Origin: Chitinophaga pinensis | GTDB lineage: Bacteria > Bacteroidota > Bacteroidia > Chitinophagales > Chitinophagaceae | Assembly: GCA_945866165.1 (NCBI GenBank) | Contig: CAMBGO010000060.1 | Span: forward strand, 1 to 10,891 | Direction of reading: 5' to 3' | Length of the DNA stretch: 10,891 nucleotides | Part shown: positions 1-7,406 of the stretch, piece after piece | Position numbering within the stretch: position 1 is the first letter of the stretch | Layout: each line of letters begins with the position of its first letter | Position numbers and translations under genes: made by a program | Notes under the pieces: model-generated | What the model was told of the DNA's origin: nothing | Database searches by the model: none | What the model saw: the letters and a program-made list of their open reading frames with translations, nothing else

Positions 1-1274
1 AGGTAAACGATTTCACTCCGTTTATTTATAAGTCAAATGATTATGGAAATACATGGACCAAAATCGTAAATGGAATTCCCTATGGTGCTTTTACAAAAGT
101 AGTTAGAGAAGATGACCAGCGCAAAGGATTGTTATATGCAGGTACTGAAACAGGATTGTATGTTTCCTATGATGAAGGGGCCAATTGGAAAAATCTGCAA
201 CTGAATTTGCCTGTTGTGCCCATCACTGATCTTAGGGTACACCAAGGCAATTTGATTGCTGCTACACAAGGAAGGGCATTTTGGGTGTTAGATGACTTGC
301 AGCCAATAAGAAGTTATAATTCAAATCAAGCTGGAAATAACAATATAATTCCTGTTGTTAATGCATACCGTTTATCTGGATACAGTATGTTTGATGGTAA
401 CAATATTACTGAAACCACCAACCCGATAACCACTTCTGCAAATCCATCAACTGGTGCCGTTGTATATTATCATCTGAATGATCAAGCTGATTCAATAAAG
501 TCGTTGAAGCTGTTCGTGAAAAATACCTCAGGGGATGTGATTCGTAGTTTCAGCAACAAAGCGCCAGAAAAAAAGACAAGCAACAACAGTATACAGAATG
601 AGCCAAGGCTGACTGTGAAGAAAGGTTTAAATCGTTTTGTTTGGGACTTGAGGAGAATGGACATGCCAACAATTGACAATGTATATATTGAGGGAAACTA
701 TAATGGTGGAAAAATTGCTCCGGGGAAATATACAATTGTGATAGATATAGACGGAAAACAGCAATCTGTTCCCTTTGTATTAAATGCTGATCCAAGACTC
801 AAGTCAACTCCGGCTGATTATGCAAAGCAAGATGAGTTACTTCAAAAGGTAGAGAAAGATGTTACGGATATCCATGTTGCGGTAGTTAGGATGCGCAATC
901 TCTCAAAGCAGATACAGACGCTAGTTAATTTAGTTGATGGAGATAACACAAAAGATGAATTGGTAAAAAAAGCCAAGTCTATTATCGATAAGCTAAGTAG
1001 TTGGGAAGAGCAGTTGATTCAACCAAAGAGCCAAGCTTATGATGACGTTATCAATTTTGTAAATAAGCTAAGCGCAAATTATATTTTTGTTCATGGTGAA
1101 GCGAATTCAACTATTCCATATATAACGGAGGGGCATGTTGCCCGTTACAACGAATTGCATCAGGAATGGATGAAGTACTGGAATGAAATGGAAACATTAA
1201 TGAAAACAGATGTTGCAGGTTTGAATGAACTTGTAAAAACCTTGAAGGTTGACCATGTAATGCTTCCCGAATAA
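1..1274 (+). CDS. Sortilin/VPS10-like BNR (Asp-box) propeller protein, C-terminal part
   Basis: The reading frame is open from base 3, so the start lies upstream of the window; 423 residues are visible. Two Asp-box (BNR) repeats are present: SNDYGNTW at visible residues 11-18 and SYDEGANW at 55-62. These are blade hairpins of a sortilin/VPS10-like beta-propeller. After the propeller comes a stretch with GLNRFVWDLR (about 208-217) and APGKYTI, typical of the FlgD-like Ig segment that follows the propeller in large Bacteroidota proteins often annotated as glycosyl hydrolase or YVTN/BNR repeat protein. Roughly residues 270-420 are charged and helical. Such proteins are usually about 1,000 residues long and exported, but the signal peptide would be outside the window. 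No catalytic residues can be assigned, so the 'glycosyl hydrolase' label common for this family should not be read as a known activity. The substrate is unknown. Confidence 0.85.
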   Translation, partial: VNDFTPFIYKSNDYGNTWTKIVNGIPYGAFTKVVREDDQRKGLLYAGTETGLYVSYDEGANWKNLQLNLPVVPITDLRVHQGNLIAATQGRAFWVLDDLQPIRSYNSNQAGNNNIIPVVNAYRLSGYSMFDGNNITETTNPITTSANPSTGAVVYYHLNDQADSIKSLKLFVKNTSGDVIRSFSNKAPEKKTSNNSIQNEPRLTVKKGLNRFVWDLRRMDMPTIDNVYIEGNYNGGKIAPGKYTIVIDIDGKQQSVPFVLNADPRLKSTPADYAKQDELLQKVEKDVTDIHVAVVRMRNLSKQIQTLVNLVDGDNTKDELVKKAKSIIDKLSSWEEQLIQPKSQAYDDVINFVNKLSANYIFVHGEANSTIPYITEGHVARYNELHQEWMKYWNEMETLMKTDVAGLNELVKTLKVDHVMLPE

Positions 1275-1293
1275 ATTATATTGCAATTAAATT

Positions 1294-1323
1294 AAAATGG
1301 GTATGCAAATGCATACCCATTTT
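1294..1323. terminator. Bidirectional hairpin terminator between converging genes
   Basis: Arms 1294-1306 and 1311-1323 pair perfectly over 13 bp (core ATGGGTATGC / GCATACCCAT) around a 4-base loop AAAT, with a T run continuing to about 1326 on the + strand. The hairpin sits 19 bases after the stop of the propeller gene and 21 bases beyond the stop of hom on the other strand. The A-rich left flank gives a T-rich tail on the minus strand too, so one hairpin can end both transcripts. Confidence 0.85.
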
Positions 1324-1344
1324 TTATTTTAAAACTCAAATAAA

Positions 1345-2604
1345 TTATAAATCTAGTCCGGCAAGCGACAGGCTCATTTTTTTCAACTCCTGAAGTTCCA
1401 TATCTTCAAAAATTGAATCTGGCATTAGCACCATTGAAGTTTCATTGCTCTTCCACCAAATTTGGTTTATCAAAGAATTATATGGTATCGTACCAATGAG
1501 ATAGCTTCTTTCATTTCCGGAATGCCATTCTTCAATTGTAGTAAAGTCCTCTTTTGCTATATCTGCAAGGTCTTTAAAGCTTACATAAACGCGTAAGTTG
1601 AAATCATTGGATAATGATGCCGGAATATGTTGATTCTTCTTTTTATACTCATACTTGTATCCATAACGCAATGCAGCAATATCACTCAAAACTGCAGAAG
1701 CGGTAGGAAAGCTTCCTGCACCTTTTCCATAGAAAAACTGTTTATCAGCAAATCCACTTTCTATTACGACACCATTGTATTCATTTTTTACAAAATAAAG
1801 TTGATCGTCTTGGTCAATGAATTGAGGGAGTAGAAAAGTAGCCACTTTCCCGTTTTTAAGTTTCTTAGCCTGTGCAACTAGTTTAATGGATTGGTTGCGT
1901 GACAATGCAAAGTTTGCATCTTCCTTGTGGATATTGGTGATTCCATTAAACAATAATTTATCAATTGTTGTGCTGATGCCATAACTATGGGTGAGCAACA
2001 GCACCCATTTATTGGCGGCATCAAAACCTTCAATATCAAGCTTTGGGTCCGATTCGGCAAAACCAAGTTGTTGAGCTAAAAGCAATGCTTCTTTAAATCC
2101 AAGTCCTTCATCAAACATCTTCGTTAGGATGAAATTAGTTGAACCGTTTACGATTGCCTTAATGGCATGTAATAAATCATTATCGTAGTACTCTTCAAGA
2201 TTTCTAATTATAGGGATGGATGCACAACATGATGCTTCATATAATAGTGATTGACCTGTTTTGTTTTGAAGTTCAATCAGCTCTGGAAGATTTTCTGAAA
2301 GCATTTTTTTGCTTGCGCTAACCACATCCTTTCCGTTTTTTAAGGCTGTTGATACTATTTCATAACCAACTTTGCTATCGTTAATTACTTCAACAACCAC
2401 ATTGATTTCTGGGTCATTTAAAATATCGTTCATGTCAGAAGTAAAAAGTTCGGGAGGTGCATTCCTCTTCTTGTTTACATTTTTGATACACACTCTTTTG
2501 ATTGTAGCTTTTAGTGAAGGAGTTTGATTTAATACCTTATACAATCCTTCCCCAACTACACCAAATCCAAACAATCCAATAACTAGGTTTTTTTCTGATC
2601 CCAT
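1345..2604 (-). CDS. hom: Homoserine dehydrogenase
   Basis: This enzyme reduces aspartate 4-semialdehyde to homoserine with NAD(P)H, the branch point to threonine and methionine. It is cytoplasmic, 419 residues. The Rossmann motif GFGVVG lies at 13-18. The family signature runs from GSTNF (154-158) through E184, D195 and K199; their spacing matches the catalytic Glu, Asp and Lys of yeast homoserine dehydrogenase (E208, D219, K223). K99 in SASKK stands where most family members have TANK. GAGSFPTASAVLSD (295-308) is the usual conserved block before the C-terminal part. The C-terminal ~90 residues resemble a short, divergent ACT-like unit (NLRVYVSF..., then SMVLMPDSIFE); this is inference. There is no aspartokinase fusion. 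The gene starts 11 bases after metX, so it is almost certainly co-transcribed and falls under the SAM riboswitch upstream. The ATG at 2604 directly precedes the nucleotide-binding region, which supports the start. Confidence 0.94.
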   Translation of the reverse strand: MGSEKNLVIGLFGFGVVGEGLYKVLNQTPSLKATIKRVCIKNVNKKRNAPPELFTSDMNDILNDPEINVVVEVINDSKVGYEIVSTALKNGKDVVSASKKMLSENLPELIELQNKTGQSLLYEASCCASIPIIRNLEEYYDNDLLHAIKAIVNGSTNFILTKMFDEGLGFKEALLLAQQLGFAESDPKLDIEGFDAANKWVLLLTHSYGISTTIDKLLFNGITNIHKEDANFALSRNQSIKLVAQAKKLKNGKVATFLLPQFIDQDDQLYFVKNEYNGVVIESGFADKQFFYGKGAGSFPTASAVLSDIAALRYGYKYEYKKKNQHIPASLSNDFNLRVYVSFKDLADIAKEDFTTIEEWHSGNERSYLIGTIPYNSLINQIWWKSNETSMVLMPDSIFEDMELQELKKMSLSLAGLDL

Positions 2605-2615
2605 CTTTGTATAAT

Positions 2616-3632
2616 TTAATTTGTTAATCTATTTAAAAGTAATGTTAGCGTTTCGTTCTCTAGTAAGAATCCATCATGTCCATAGCTTGATTCAATGATT
2701 TCAATACTTGATTCTTTAATATGTCTTGCAATGAATTCTTGTTCTAAGACAGGGAATAATAGGTCTGAAGAAATTCCAATTACCATACATTTTGATTGAA
2801 TCTTTCCTAAGAGTTCTATCGCATCCTTATCACCTCTGCCAAGGTGATGGGAATCCATACTCTTGGTAAGCGTGTAATAACTATAAGCATTGAAACGTTT
2901 TGCAAGTTTTTCACCTTGGTATCGTTGGTAGGATTCACTTTTAAAATCTTCAAGCAATTCTTTCTGGTCTTGTTGTGTGCTTCCATAGGTTTCATAATGT
3001 CGATAGCTGATGAGTGCTATTGACCTTGCAACCTTCATTCCATTTTTTCCTGCATCAGTCCCATCTATTTGCCACGATGGATCATTTTCAATGCACATTC
3101 TTTGGGATGCATTGAAAGCCTTTCCCCAAGGGGAATGAAATGCATTGGTTGCAATCGGGACAATGAATTCAAAAAGACTTGGTTCCATACAAGCCCATGC
3201 TAGCAATTGTTGCCCACCCATTGAACCACCAATGCCTAAGTATATCTTATGAATGCCAAGATGATTTTTCAGCAGCTGAAATGACCTTGCCATGTCCAAC
3301 GAAGTGAAAAATGGAAATTCTTTGTAGAATGGTTTTCCTGTTGCACGATTGATGTCAAGTGGACCTGTGCTGCCATAGCAACTGCCAGGCATATTCACAC
3401 AAATAATGAAATATTTTTCAGGATCAAAGAATTTTCCTTCGCCTACCATGCCGGGCCACCATTCTGCCGGATTGCTATTGGCAGTCATAGCTTGAAAAAT
3501 CCAAACAACGTTGTCTTTATTAAGCGATAAGTTACCTATTGTTGTATAGGACAAATGCAGCTCTTGAATCTGTTTTCCAGATTCTAGTTGGAATGAGTCC
3601 TCAACCTGATATGTCATTGTTTTTAATTCCAT
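2616..3632 (-). CDS. metX: Homoserine O-acetyltransferase (MetX-type alpha/beta hydrolase)
   Basis: The enzyme transfers an acetyl (or, in some relatives, succinyl) group to homoserine, committing it to methionine synthesis. It is cytoplasmic, 338 residues, slightly shorter than many MetX proteins. The alpha/beta-hydrolase triad is visible: Ser137 in the nucleophile elbow GGSMGG (135-140), Asp290 in SSDLLFP and His319 in YGHDGF. Family blocks include WWPGMVGEG (58-66), NMPGSCYGSTGP (80-91) and AFNASQR (172-178). At residues 46-50 it has FQAMT where MetX proteins usually show HALT. Acetyl rather than succinyl specificity is inferred from family resemblance and cannot be settled by eye. It is the first gene of an operon with hom and lies just after a SAM-I riboswitch with a terminator, so it should be shut off when SAM is plentiful. 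No sulfhydrylase (metY) or cystathionine synthase gene is adjacent. Confidence 0.93.
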   Translation of the reverse strand: MELKTMTYQVEDSFQLESGKQIQELHLSYTTIGNLSLNKDNVVWIFQAMTANSNPAEWWPGMVGEGKFFDPEKYFIICVNMPGSCYGSTGPLDINRATGKPFYKEFPFFTSLDMARSFQLLKNHLGIHKIYLGIGGSMGGQQLLAWACMEPSLFEFIVPIATNAFHSPWGKAFNASQRMCIENDPSWQIDGTDAGKNGMKVARSIALISYRHYETYGSTQQDQKELLEDFKSESYQRYQGEKLAKRFNAYSYYTLTKSMDSHHLGRGDKDAIELLGKIQSKCMVIGISSDLLFPVLEQEFIARHIKESSIEIIESSYGHDGFLLENETLTLLLNRLTN

Positions 3633-3657
3633 TGTTCTTCACTTTCATAAAATCAAC

Positions 3658-3683
3658 AAGCTCACCTGAAGTCAGATGAGCTT
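3658..3683 (-). terminator. Attenuator hairpin of the SAM riboswitch
   Basis: On the minus strand, arms AAGCTCATCTG and CAGGTGAGCTT pair over 11 bp (one T-G wobble) around the loop ACTT. The tail is GTTGATTTT, a moderate U tract. It sits between the riboswitch and the metX start at 3632, where an expression-platform terminator is expected. The tail is weaker than in textbook terminators, so efficiency is uncertain. Confidence 0.75.
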
Positions 3684-3725
3684 ACACTATGATTTTGAAC
3701 GATTATCAAGCGAAGAATCTGACTT
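3669..3725 (-). promoter_or_regulatory. Predicted antiterminator pairing
   Basis: On the minus strand AAGTCAGAT (3717-3725) is a perfect 9-base complement of ATCTGACTT (3669-3677). Its first three bases belong to the 3' strand of riboswitch helix P1 (3723-3729), and its partner covers most of one arm and the loop of the attenuator hairpin. P1 plus terminator therefore excludes this helix. Without SAM, the pairing would break the terminator and let RNA polymerase reach metX-hom. Confidence 0.7.
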
Positions 3726-3834
3726 ATCTGTCCCGAATGTCTCAATTCGGGCTGGATTTGACACCTTATTACCAATGGCGGTAACAGGTTGTCAAGGCTT
3801 CATAGGGCCAATTCCCTCTGCCTTTCTAGATAAG
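3723..3834 (-). promoter_or_regulatory. SAM-I (S-box) riboswitch aptamer
   Basis: Read on the minus strand, the region carries the S-box core: GAGGGA, then GGCCCTATGAAGCC, then ACAACC, then GGTGTCAAATCC, in the expected order and spacing. Helix P1 is CTTATCT (3828-3834) with AGATAAG (3723-3729). P2 uses AGGC/GCCT around the kink-turn and GGGA/GGCCC elements. P3 contains TTACC/GGTAA. P4 is a 7-bp hairpin, CCCGAAT with ATTCGGG (3732-3738 and 3745-3751), with a 6-base loop. S-adenosylmethionine binding should stabilise P1. The aptamer begins about a dozen bases after the predicted transcription start and precedes metX-hom, a classic target of this class (Rfam family SAM, RF00162). Confidence 0.95.
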
Positions 3835-3852
3835 ATTACGAAAGAACTGCGG

Positions 3853-3882
3853 CAAAATTAGGTAAATATTTCAAATCTTCAA
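3853..3882 (-). promoter_or_regulatory. Promoter of the riboswitch-metX-hom transcript
   Basis: On the minus strand TTG (3880-3882) is followed after exactly 19 bases by TAATTTTG (3853-3860), a full match to the Bacteroidota consensus TTG-N17-23-TAnnTTTG. Transcription would begin near 3846, roughly 12 bases before P1 of the SAM aptamer, leaving the whole aptamer in the RNA. Confidence 0.75.
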
Positions 3883-3907
3883 ATGAATCCTGCATAAAAT
3901 CAATTAG

Positions 3908-3940
3908 TTGAACCGATTCAGCCTTTGATGGTTAAATTTG
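3908..3940 (+). promoter_or_regulatory. Probable promoter of uvrA
   Basis: TTG (3908-3910), 22 bases, then TAAATTTG (3933-3940), a full match to the Bacteroidota -7 element with a spacer at the long end of the accepted range. The start site would be near 3947, giving a leader of about 33 bases to the ATG at 3980. It faces away from the metX promoter, and the two -33 elements are only about 25 bases apart. No SOS-type operator was recognised. Confidence 0.55.
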
Positions 3941-3979
3941 TTTGGAAATCATAAGCAAAAATCAAATAATTGTAAATAA

Positions 3980-6823
3980 ATGAGGGTAAGTAAAAGTGCG
4001 TTGGAAGCAGAAATGATAGAGGTTATTGGGGCAAAAGCCCATAACCTAAAGAATATAGATATCAATATTCCTAAGAATAAATTAGTTGTCATTACTGGCA
4101 TTAGCGGAAGTGGAAAATCTTCTCTTGCATTTGATACTATTTATGCAGAAGGGCATAGAAGGTATATGGAAACATTTGGTACCTATGCACGTCAGTTTAT
4201 GGGTGAAATGGAAAGGCCAGATGTTGACAAAATAACAGGACTATCGCCAGTGATTTCAATCGAACAAAAAACTACCAACAGAAATCCGCGTTCAACAGTT
4301 GGAACAGTTACAGAAGTATATGATTTTTTGCGTTTGCTTTTTGCCAGGGCTGGGCAAGCCTACTCCAAGAAAACAGGAAAACAAATGGTGAAATTTACCG
4401 ATGAGGAAATTGTAGCCGACTTGTTTTTAAAATTGAAAAATAGAAAAGTAACAATTCTTGCACCAATGGTAAGGGGTCGAAAAGGACATTACCGTGAACT
4501 TTTTGAAGAGGTTAGAAAAAAAGGTTTTGTAAAAGTAAGGGTTGATGGTGAATTAAAAGACTTGGTTGCAAAAATGCAAGTGGATCGATACAAAGTACAT
4601 GATATTGAAGTGGTGGTTGATCGTTTAGCTGTAACGGATGACATGAAAGTTCGGATTACACAGAGTATCAGACAATCACTTCAGATAGGGAAGGGATTAA
4701 TATTTATTTTGGACCATGACAAAGACAAGGTTTTGCAGTACAGCAAACAATTGATGTGTGCTGATACTGGCTTGTCTTATGAAGAACCTTCACCCAATAG
4801 TTTTTCGTTTAATTCTCCTTATGGCGCTTGCCCCGCTTGCAAAGGAATGGGAGAACAGCACGCACTTGATGTTGAAGCAATCATACCTGATAAAACAATG
4901 TCAATTGCTGATGGAGCAATTGTTCCGTTGGGTGAATCGCGCGATGCGTATTTCTATAAGATGATTGAGCAATTGGCAAAGAAAAAAAAGTTCAGCCTGA
5001 AAGTGCCAATTGGTGAACTATCTAAAGAAATCATCAACTTGGTTTTATTTGGTAATGAGGAGGGTTTATTGATTGAAAAAGATGAAGTGATTGATGAAAA
5101 GGAAATGAACAAGCATGAATATGAAGGAGTGGCTTCAATGATTATGCGGTGGTTCTCTGAAAGCTCAAGTGATGCAATAAGAGAATGGGCAGAAAAATTC
5201 ATGACAATGAAACCATGCACTGTTTGCAATGGTGCAAGACTTAAGGAAGATAGTTTATGGTTCAAAGTTGATGGTAAAAATATTTCAGAATTAACTAAAC
5301 TGAATTTGTCTTCGTTGAGTAAATGGTTTAGTGAACTGGAGGAGAGGCTTGATAAAAAACAACAGCTCATTGCAAAAGATATTCTTAAGGAAATCAGAAG
5401 CAGACTTGGTTTTTTATTGGATGTTGGTCTTGGCTATTTGTCGCTTAGCAGACCAACACGAACACTTAGTGGGGGAGAATCGCAGCGGATTAGGCTTGCG
5501 ACTCAAATTGGTTCTCAGCTTCAAGGGATAACTTATATTCTTGATGAACCTTCAATAGGATTGCACCAGCGCGACAATCAACAGCTAATCGTTGCTTTAC
5601 AAAAGTTGCGTGATATTGGTAATAGTGTGTTGGTTGTAGAGCATGATAAGGACATCATGCTTGCAGCTGATCATCTAATAGACATTGGCCCACGTGCTGG
5701 AATACATGGAGGAAATATCGTGGCACAAGGAACGCCTGAAGAAGTTTGTAATTCCAATTCAGAAACGGCTGCATATCTGAATAGCGATAAATGTATTTCT
5801 GTTCCGAAAGAAAGGAGACTTGGTAACAAAAAAATTCTTTCATTGACTGGAGCAACTGGAAATAATTTAAAAGGAACTGCCATAAGTTTACCCCTCGGAA
5901 CTTTTATTGTTGTTACAGGAGTTAGTGGAAGTGGAAAATCTACTTTGATATCAGAAACGCTTTATCCATTGCTAAGTAAGCATTGTTATGATTCAAAAGC
6001 AGACCCCATGCCCTATAAAAAAATTGAGGGATTGGAAAATATTGATAAGGTAATTGAAATTGATCAGTCGCCAATCGGGAGAACACCAAGAAGCAATCCA
6101 TCAACGTATTGTAATTTCTTTACAGAGATAAGACAATTGTATGCATCGATTCCAGAGGCTAAAATTAGGGGCTATAATGCAGGAAGGTTTTCATTTAATG
6201 TAAAGGTTGGTAGGTGTGATTTGTGTGAAGGAGGGGGATTGCGTGTTATTGAAATGAATTTTCTTCCAGATGTTTATATCCATTGTGAAAAATGCAATGG
6301 TAAAAGATATAATAGGGAAACACTAGAGATAAGGTACAAGGGAAAATCAATCAGTGATGTATTAGATATGACAGTGGATGAAGCAGTAGAATTTTTTCAG
6401 CATATACCTTATATCTATAGAAAGATAAAGGTGTTGCAAGAAGTTGGTTTGGGATACATCACATTGGGTCAATCTGCAGTAACACTTAGCGGAGGAGAAG
6501 CACAACGAATCAAACTCGCAACAGAGCTTTCAAAAAAAGATACAGGCAAAACATTTTATATTCTTGATGAACCTACTACAGGCTTACATTTTCAAGATAT
6601 TAATCTATTGTTGGGCGTATTAAATAAGTTGGTGAATAGAGGCAATACGGTGTTGGTTATTGAACACAATCTTGATGTAATCAAGGTGGCAGACTATATT
6701 ATCGACCTTGGACCGGAAGGTGGTGATGGTGGCGGAAAAATTTTATACCAAGGAGCTCCTGAGGGGTTGTTGAAAATAAAGGAAAGTCATACTGCCCGTT
6801 TTTTAAAACCAGAACTAAAATAG
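3980..6823 (+). CDS. uvrA: UvrABC excinuclease subunit A
   Basis: DNA-damage recognition ATPase of nucleotide excision repair. It works as a dimer and loads UvrB on lesions. At 947 residues it is full length. Two ABC modules are visible: Walker A GISGSGKSS (40-48) and GVSGSGKST (647-655); signature LSGGESQRI (496-504) and LSGGEAQRI (836-844); Walker B YILDEP (519-524) and ILDEP (861-865). The insert around GRKGHYRELFEEVRKKGF is the UvrB-binding region, so this is a true UvrA and not the shorter UvrA2 class. Zinc sites: C746/C749 with C769/C772 is a complete C-x2-C-x19-C-x2-C module for DNA binding, and CTVCNGARL lies at 413-421. In the third site CPAC (284-287) is intact, but its partner reads C260-A-D-T263 where E. 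coli has CADC. An alternative start at ATG 4013 (residue 12) has a GGAAG five bases upstream and begins right at the conserved IEVIGA block; 3980 is kept but not certain. Confidence 0.97.
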   Translation: MRVSKSALEAEMIEVIGAKAHNLKNIDINIPKNKLVVITGISGSGKSSLAFDTIYAEGHRRYMETFGTYARQFMGEMERPDVDKITGLSPVISIEQKTTNRNPRSTVGTVTEVYDFLRLLFARAGQAYSKKTGKQMVKFTDEEIVADLFLKLKNRKVTILAPMVRGRKGHYRELFEEVRKKGFVKVRVDGELKDLVAKMQVDRYKVHDIEVVVDRLAVTDDMKVRITQSIRQSLQIGKGLIFILDHDKDKVLQYSKQLMCADTGLSYEEPSPNSFSFNSPYGACPACKGMGEQHALDVEAIIPDKTMSIADGAIVPLGESRDAYFYKMIEQLAKKKKFSLKVPIGELSKEIINLVLFGNEEGLLIEKDEVIDEKEMNKHEYEGVASMIMRWFSESSSDAIREWAEKFMTMKPCTVCNGARLKEDSLWFKVDGKNISELTKLNLSSLSKWFSELEERLDKKQQLIAKDILKEIRSRLGFLLDVGLGYLSLSRPTRTLSGGESQRIRLATQIGSQLQGITYILDEPSIGLHQRDNQQLIVALQKLRDIGNSVLVVEHDKDIMLAADHLIDIGPRAGIHGGNIVAQGTPEEVCNSNSETAAYLNSDKCISVPKERRLGNKKILSLTGATGNNLKGTAISLPLGTFIVVTGVSGSGKSTLISETLYPLLSKHCYDSKADPMPYKKIEGLENIDKVIEIDQSPIGRTPRSNPSTYCNFFTEIRQLYASIPEAKIRGYNAGRFSFNVKVGRCDLCEGGGLRVIEMNFLPDVYIHCEKCNGKRYNRETLEIRYKGKSISDVLDMTVDEAVEFFQHIPYIYRKIKVLQEVGLGYITLGQSAVTLSGGEAQRIKLATELSKKDTGKTFYILDEPTTGLHFQDINLLLGVLNKLVNRGNTVLVIEHNLDVIKVADYIIDLGPEGGDGGGKILYQGAPEGLLKIKESHTARFLKPELK

Positions 6824-6830
6824 ATCCATC

Positions 6831-7358
6831 ATGGAAAGGATTATTATTGATATGGATGAAGTGATTGCAGACCCTATGGGTGCAATGATCACTTGGTATG
6901 AAAAAGAATACCACTCCAAAGTGAACTATGATAATATTAAAGAGGGGTCTTGGCTGAAAGGCTTTCCCGATGAGCATCATCAATTGGTGTTGGAAAAATT
7001 GTATTCTCCAGGTTTTTTTAGAGACCTTCCTGTGATGGATGATGCTGTTGACGTATTGAAGGAAATGAACCAACGCTATGAAATATTTATTGTTTCTGCT
7101 GCAGTGGAGTTTCCCAATTCATTGAAAGATAAACATGATTGGCTCTTAGAATACTTCCCTTATTTCACATGGAGACAATTGGTGCTCTGTGGAGATAAAC
7201 GCATGATCGTGGGTGATCACATGATTGATGACCATCTTAAAAACCTAGTACATTTCAAAGGGAATAAATTGCTTTATTCTGCATTACATAATAGGGAGGT
7301 GCAAGGGTATCAGAGAATTAACAACTGGAAAGAAGCTGCTGCGATTTTTTTGAAATAG
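6831..7358 (+). CDS. 5'(3')-deoxyribonucleotidase-family HAD phosphatase
   Basis: A 175-residue HAD-superfamily protein of the 5' nucleotidase, deoxy (NT5C, Pfam PF06941) type. Such enzymes remove the phosphate from deoxynucleoside monophosphates. Motif I is DMDEV at 7-11, with D7 as nucleophile and D9 as acid/base. Motif II serine is S89 in FIVSAA. The C-terminal block GDHMIDDH (128-135) with D133/D134, followed by the LLYSALHN segment, is characteristic of this family. No signal peptide is present, so it should be cytoplasmic. It starts only 7 bases after the uvrA stop and has no separate promoter that I can see, so it is probably co-transcribed with uvrA. The exact substrate cannot be read from the sequence. 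No strong terminator follows; the 48 bases to the converging gene are A+T-rich without a good hairpin. Confidence 0.85.
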   Translation: MERIIIDMDEVIADPMGAMITWYEKEYHSKVNYDNIKEGSWLKGFPDEHHQLVLEKLYSPGFFRDLPVMDDAVDVLKEMNQRYEIFIVSAAVEFPNSLKDKHDWLLEYFPYFTWRQLVLCGDKRMIVGDHMIDDHLKNLVHFKGNKLLYSALHNREVQGYQRINNWKEAAAIFLK

Positions 7359-7406
7359 AAAATTTTCGAAAAGAATAAAATTCAAATAGAATAAGAGGGC
7401 AATTCA

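Noticed and set aside
3676..3861. A 61-codon open frame on the plus strand in the metX-uvrA gap
   Set aside because: It lies antisense over the SAM riboswitch, its predicted protein has no family resemblance, and the RNA structure fully explains the conserved sequence.
4954..5370. A 138-codon frame on the minus strand inside uvrA
   Set aside because: It is an antisense shadow of a strongly conserved uvrA region, rich in Ser/Leu/Phe as expected from reverse reading.
6699..7073. A 124-codon minus-strand frame across the uvrA/nucleotidase junction
   Set aside because: It covers two well-supported genes on the other strand and resembles no protein family.
7358..7406. Possible terminator between the converging nucleotidase and DUF6089 genes
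   Set aside because: The only palindrome, GAAAATTTTC, is short, all A/T apart from its ends, and has no loop or T run typical of a terminator.
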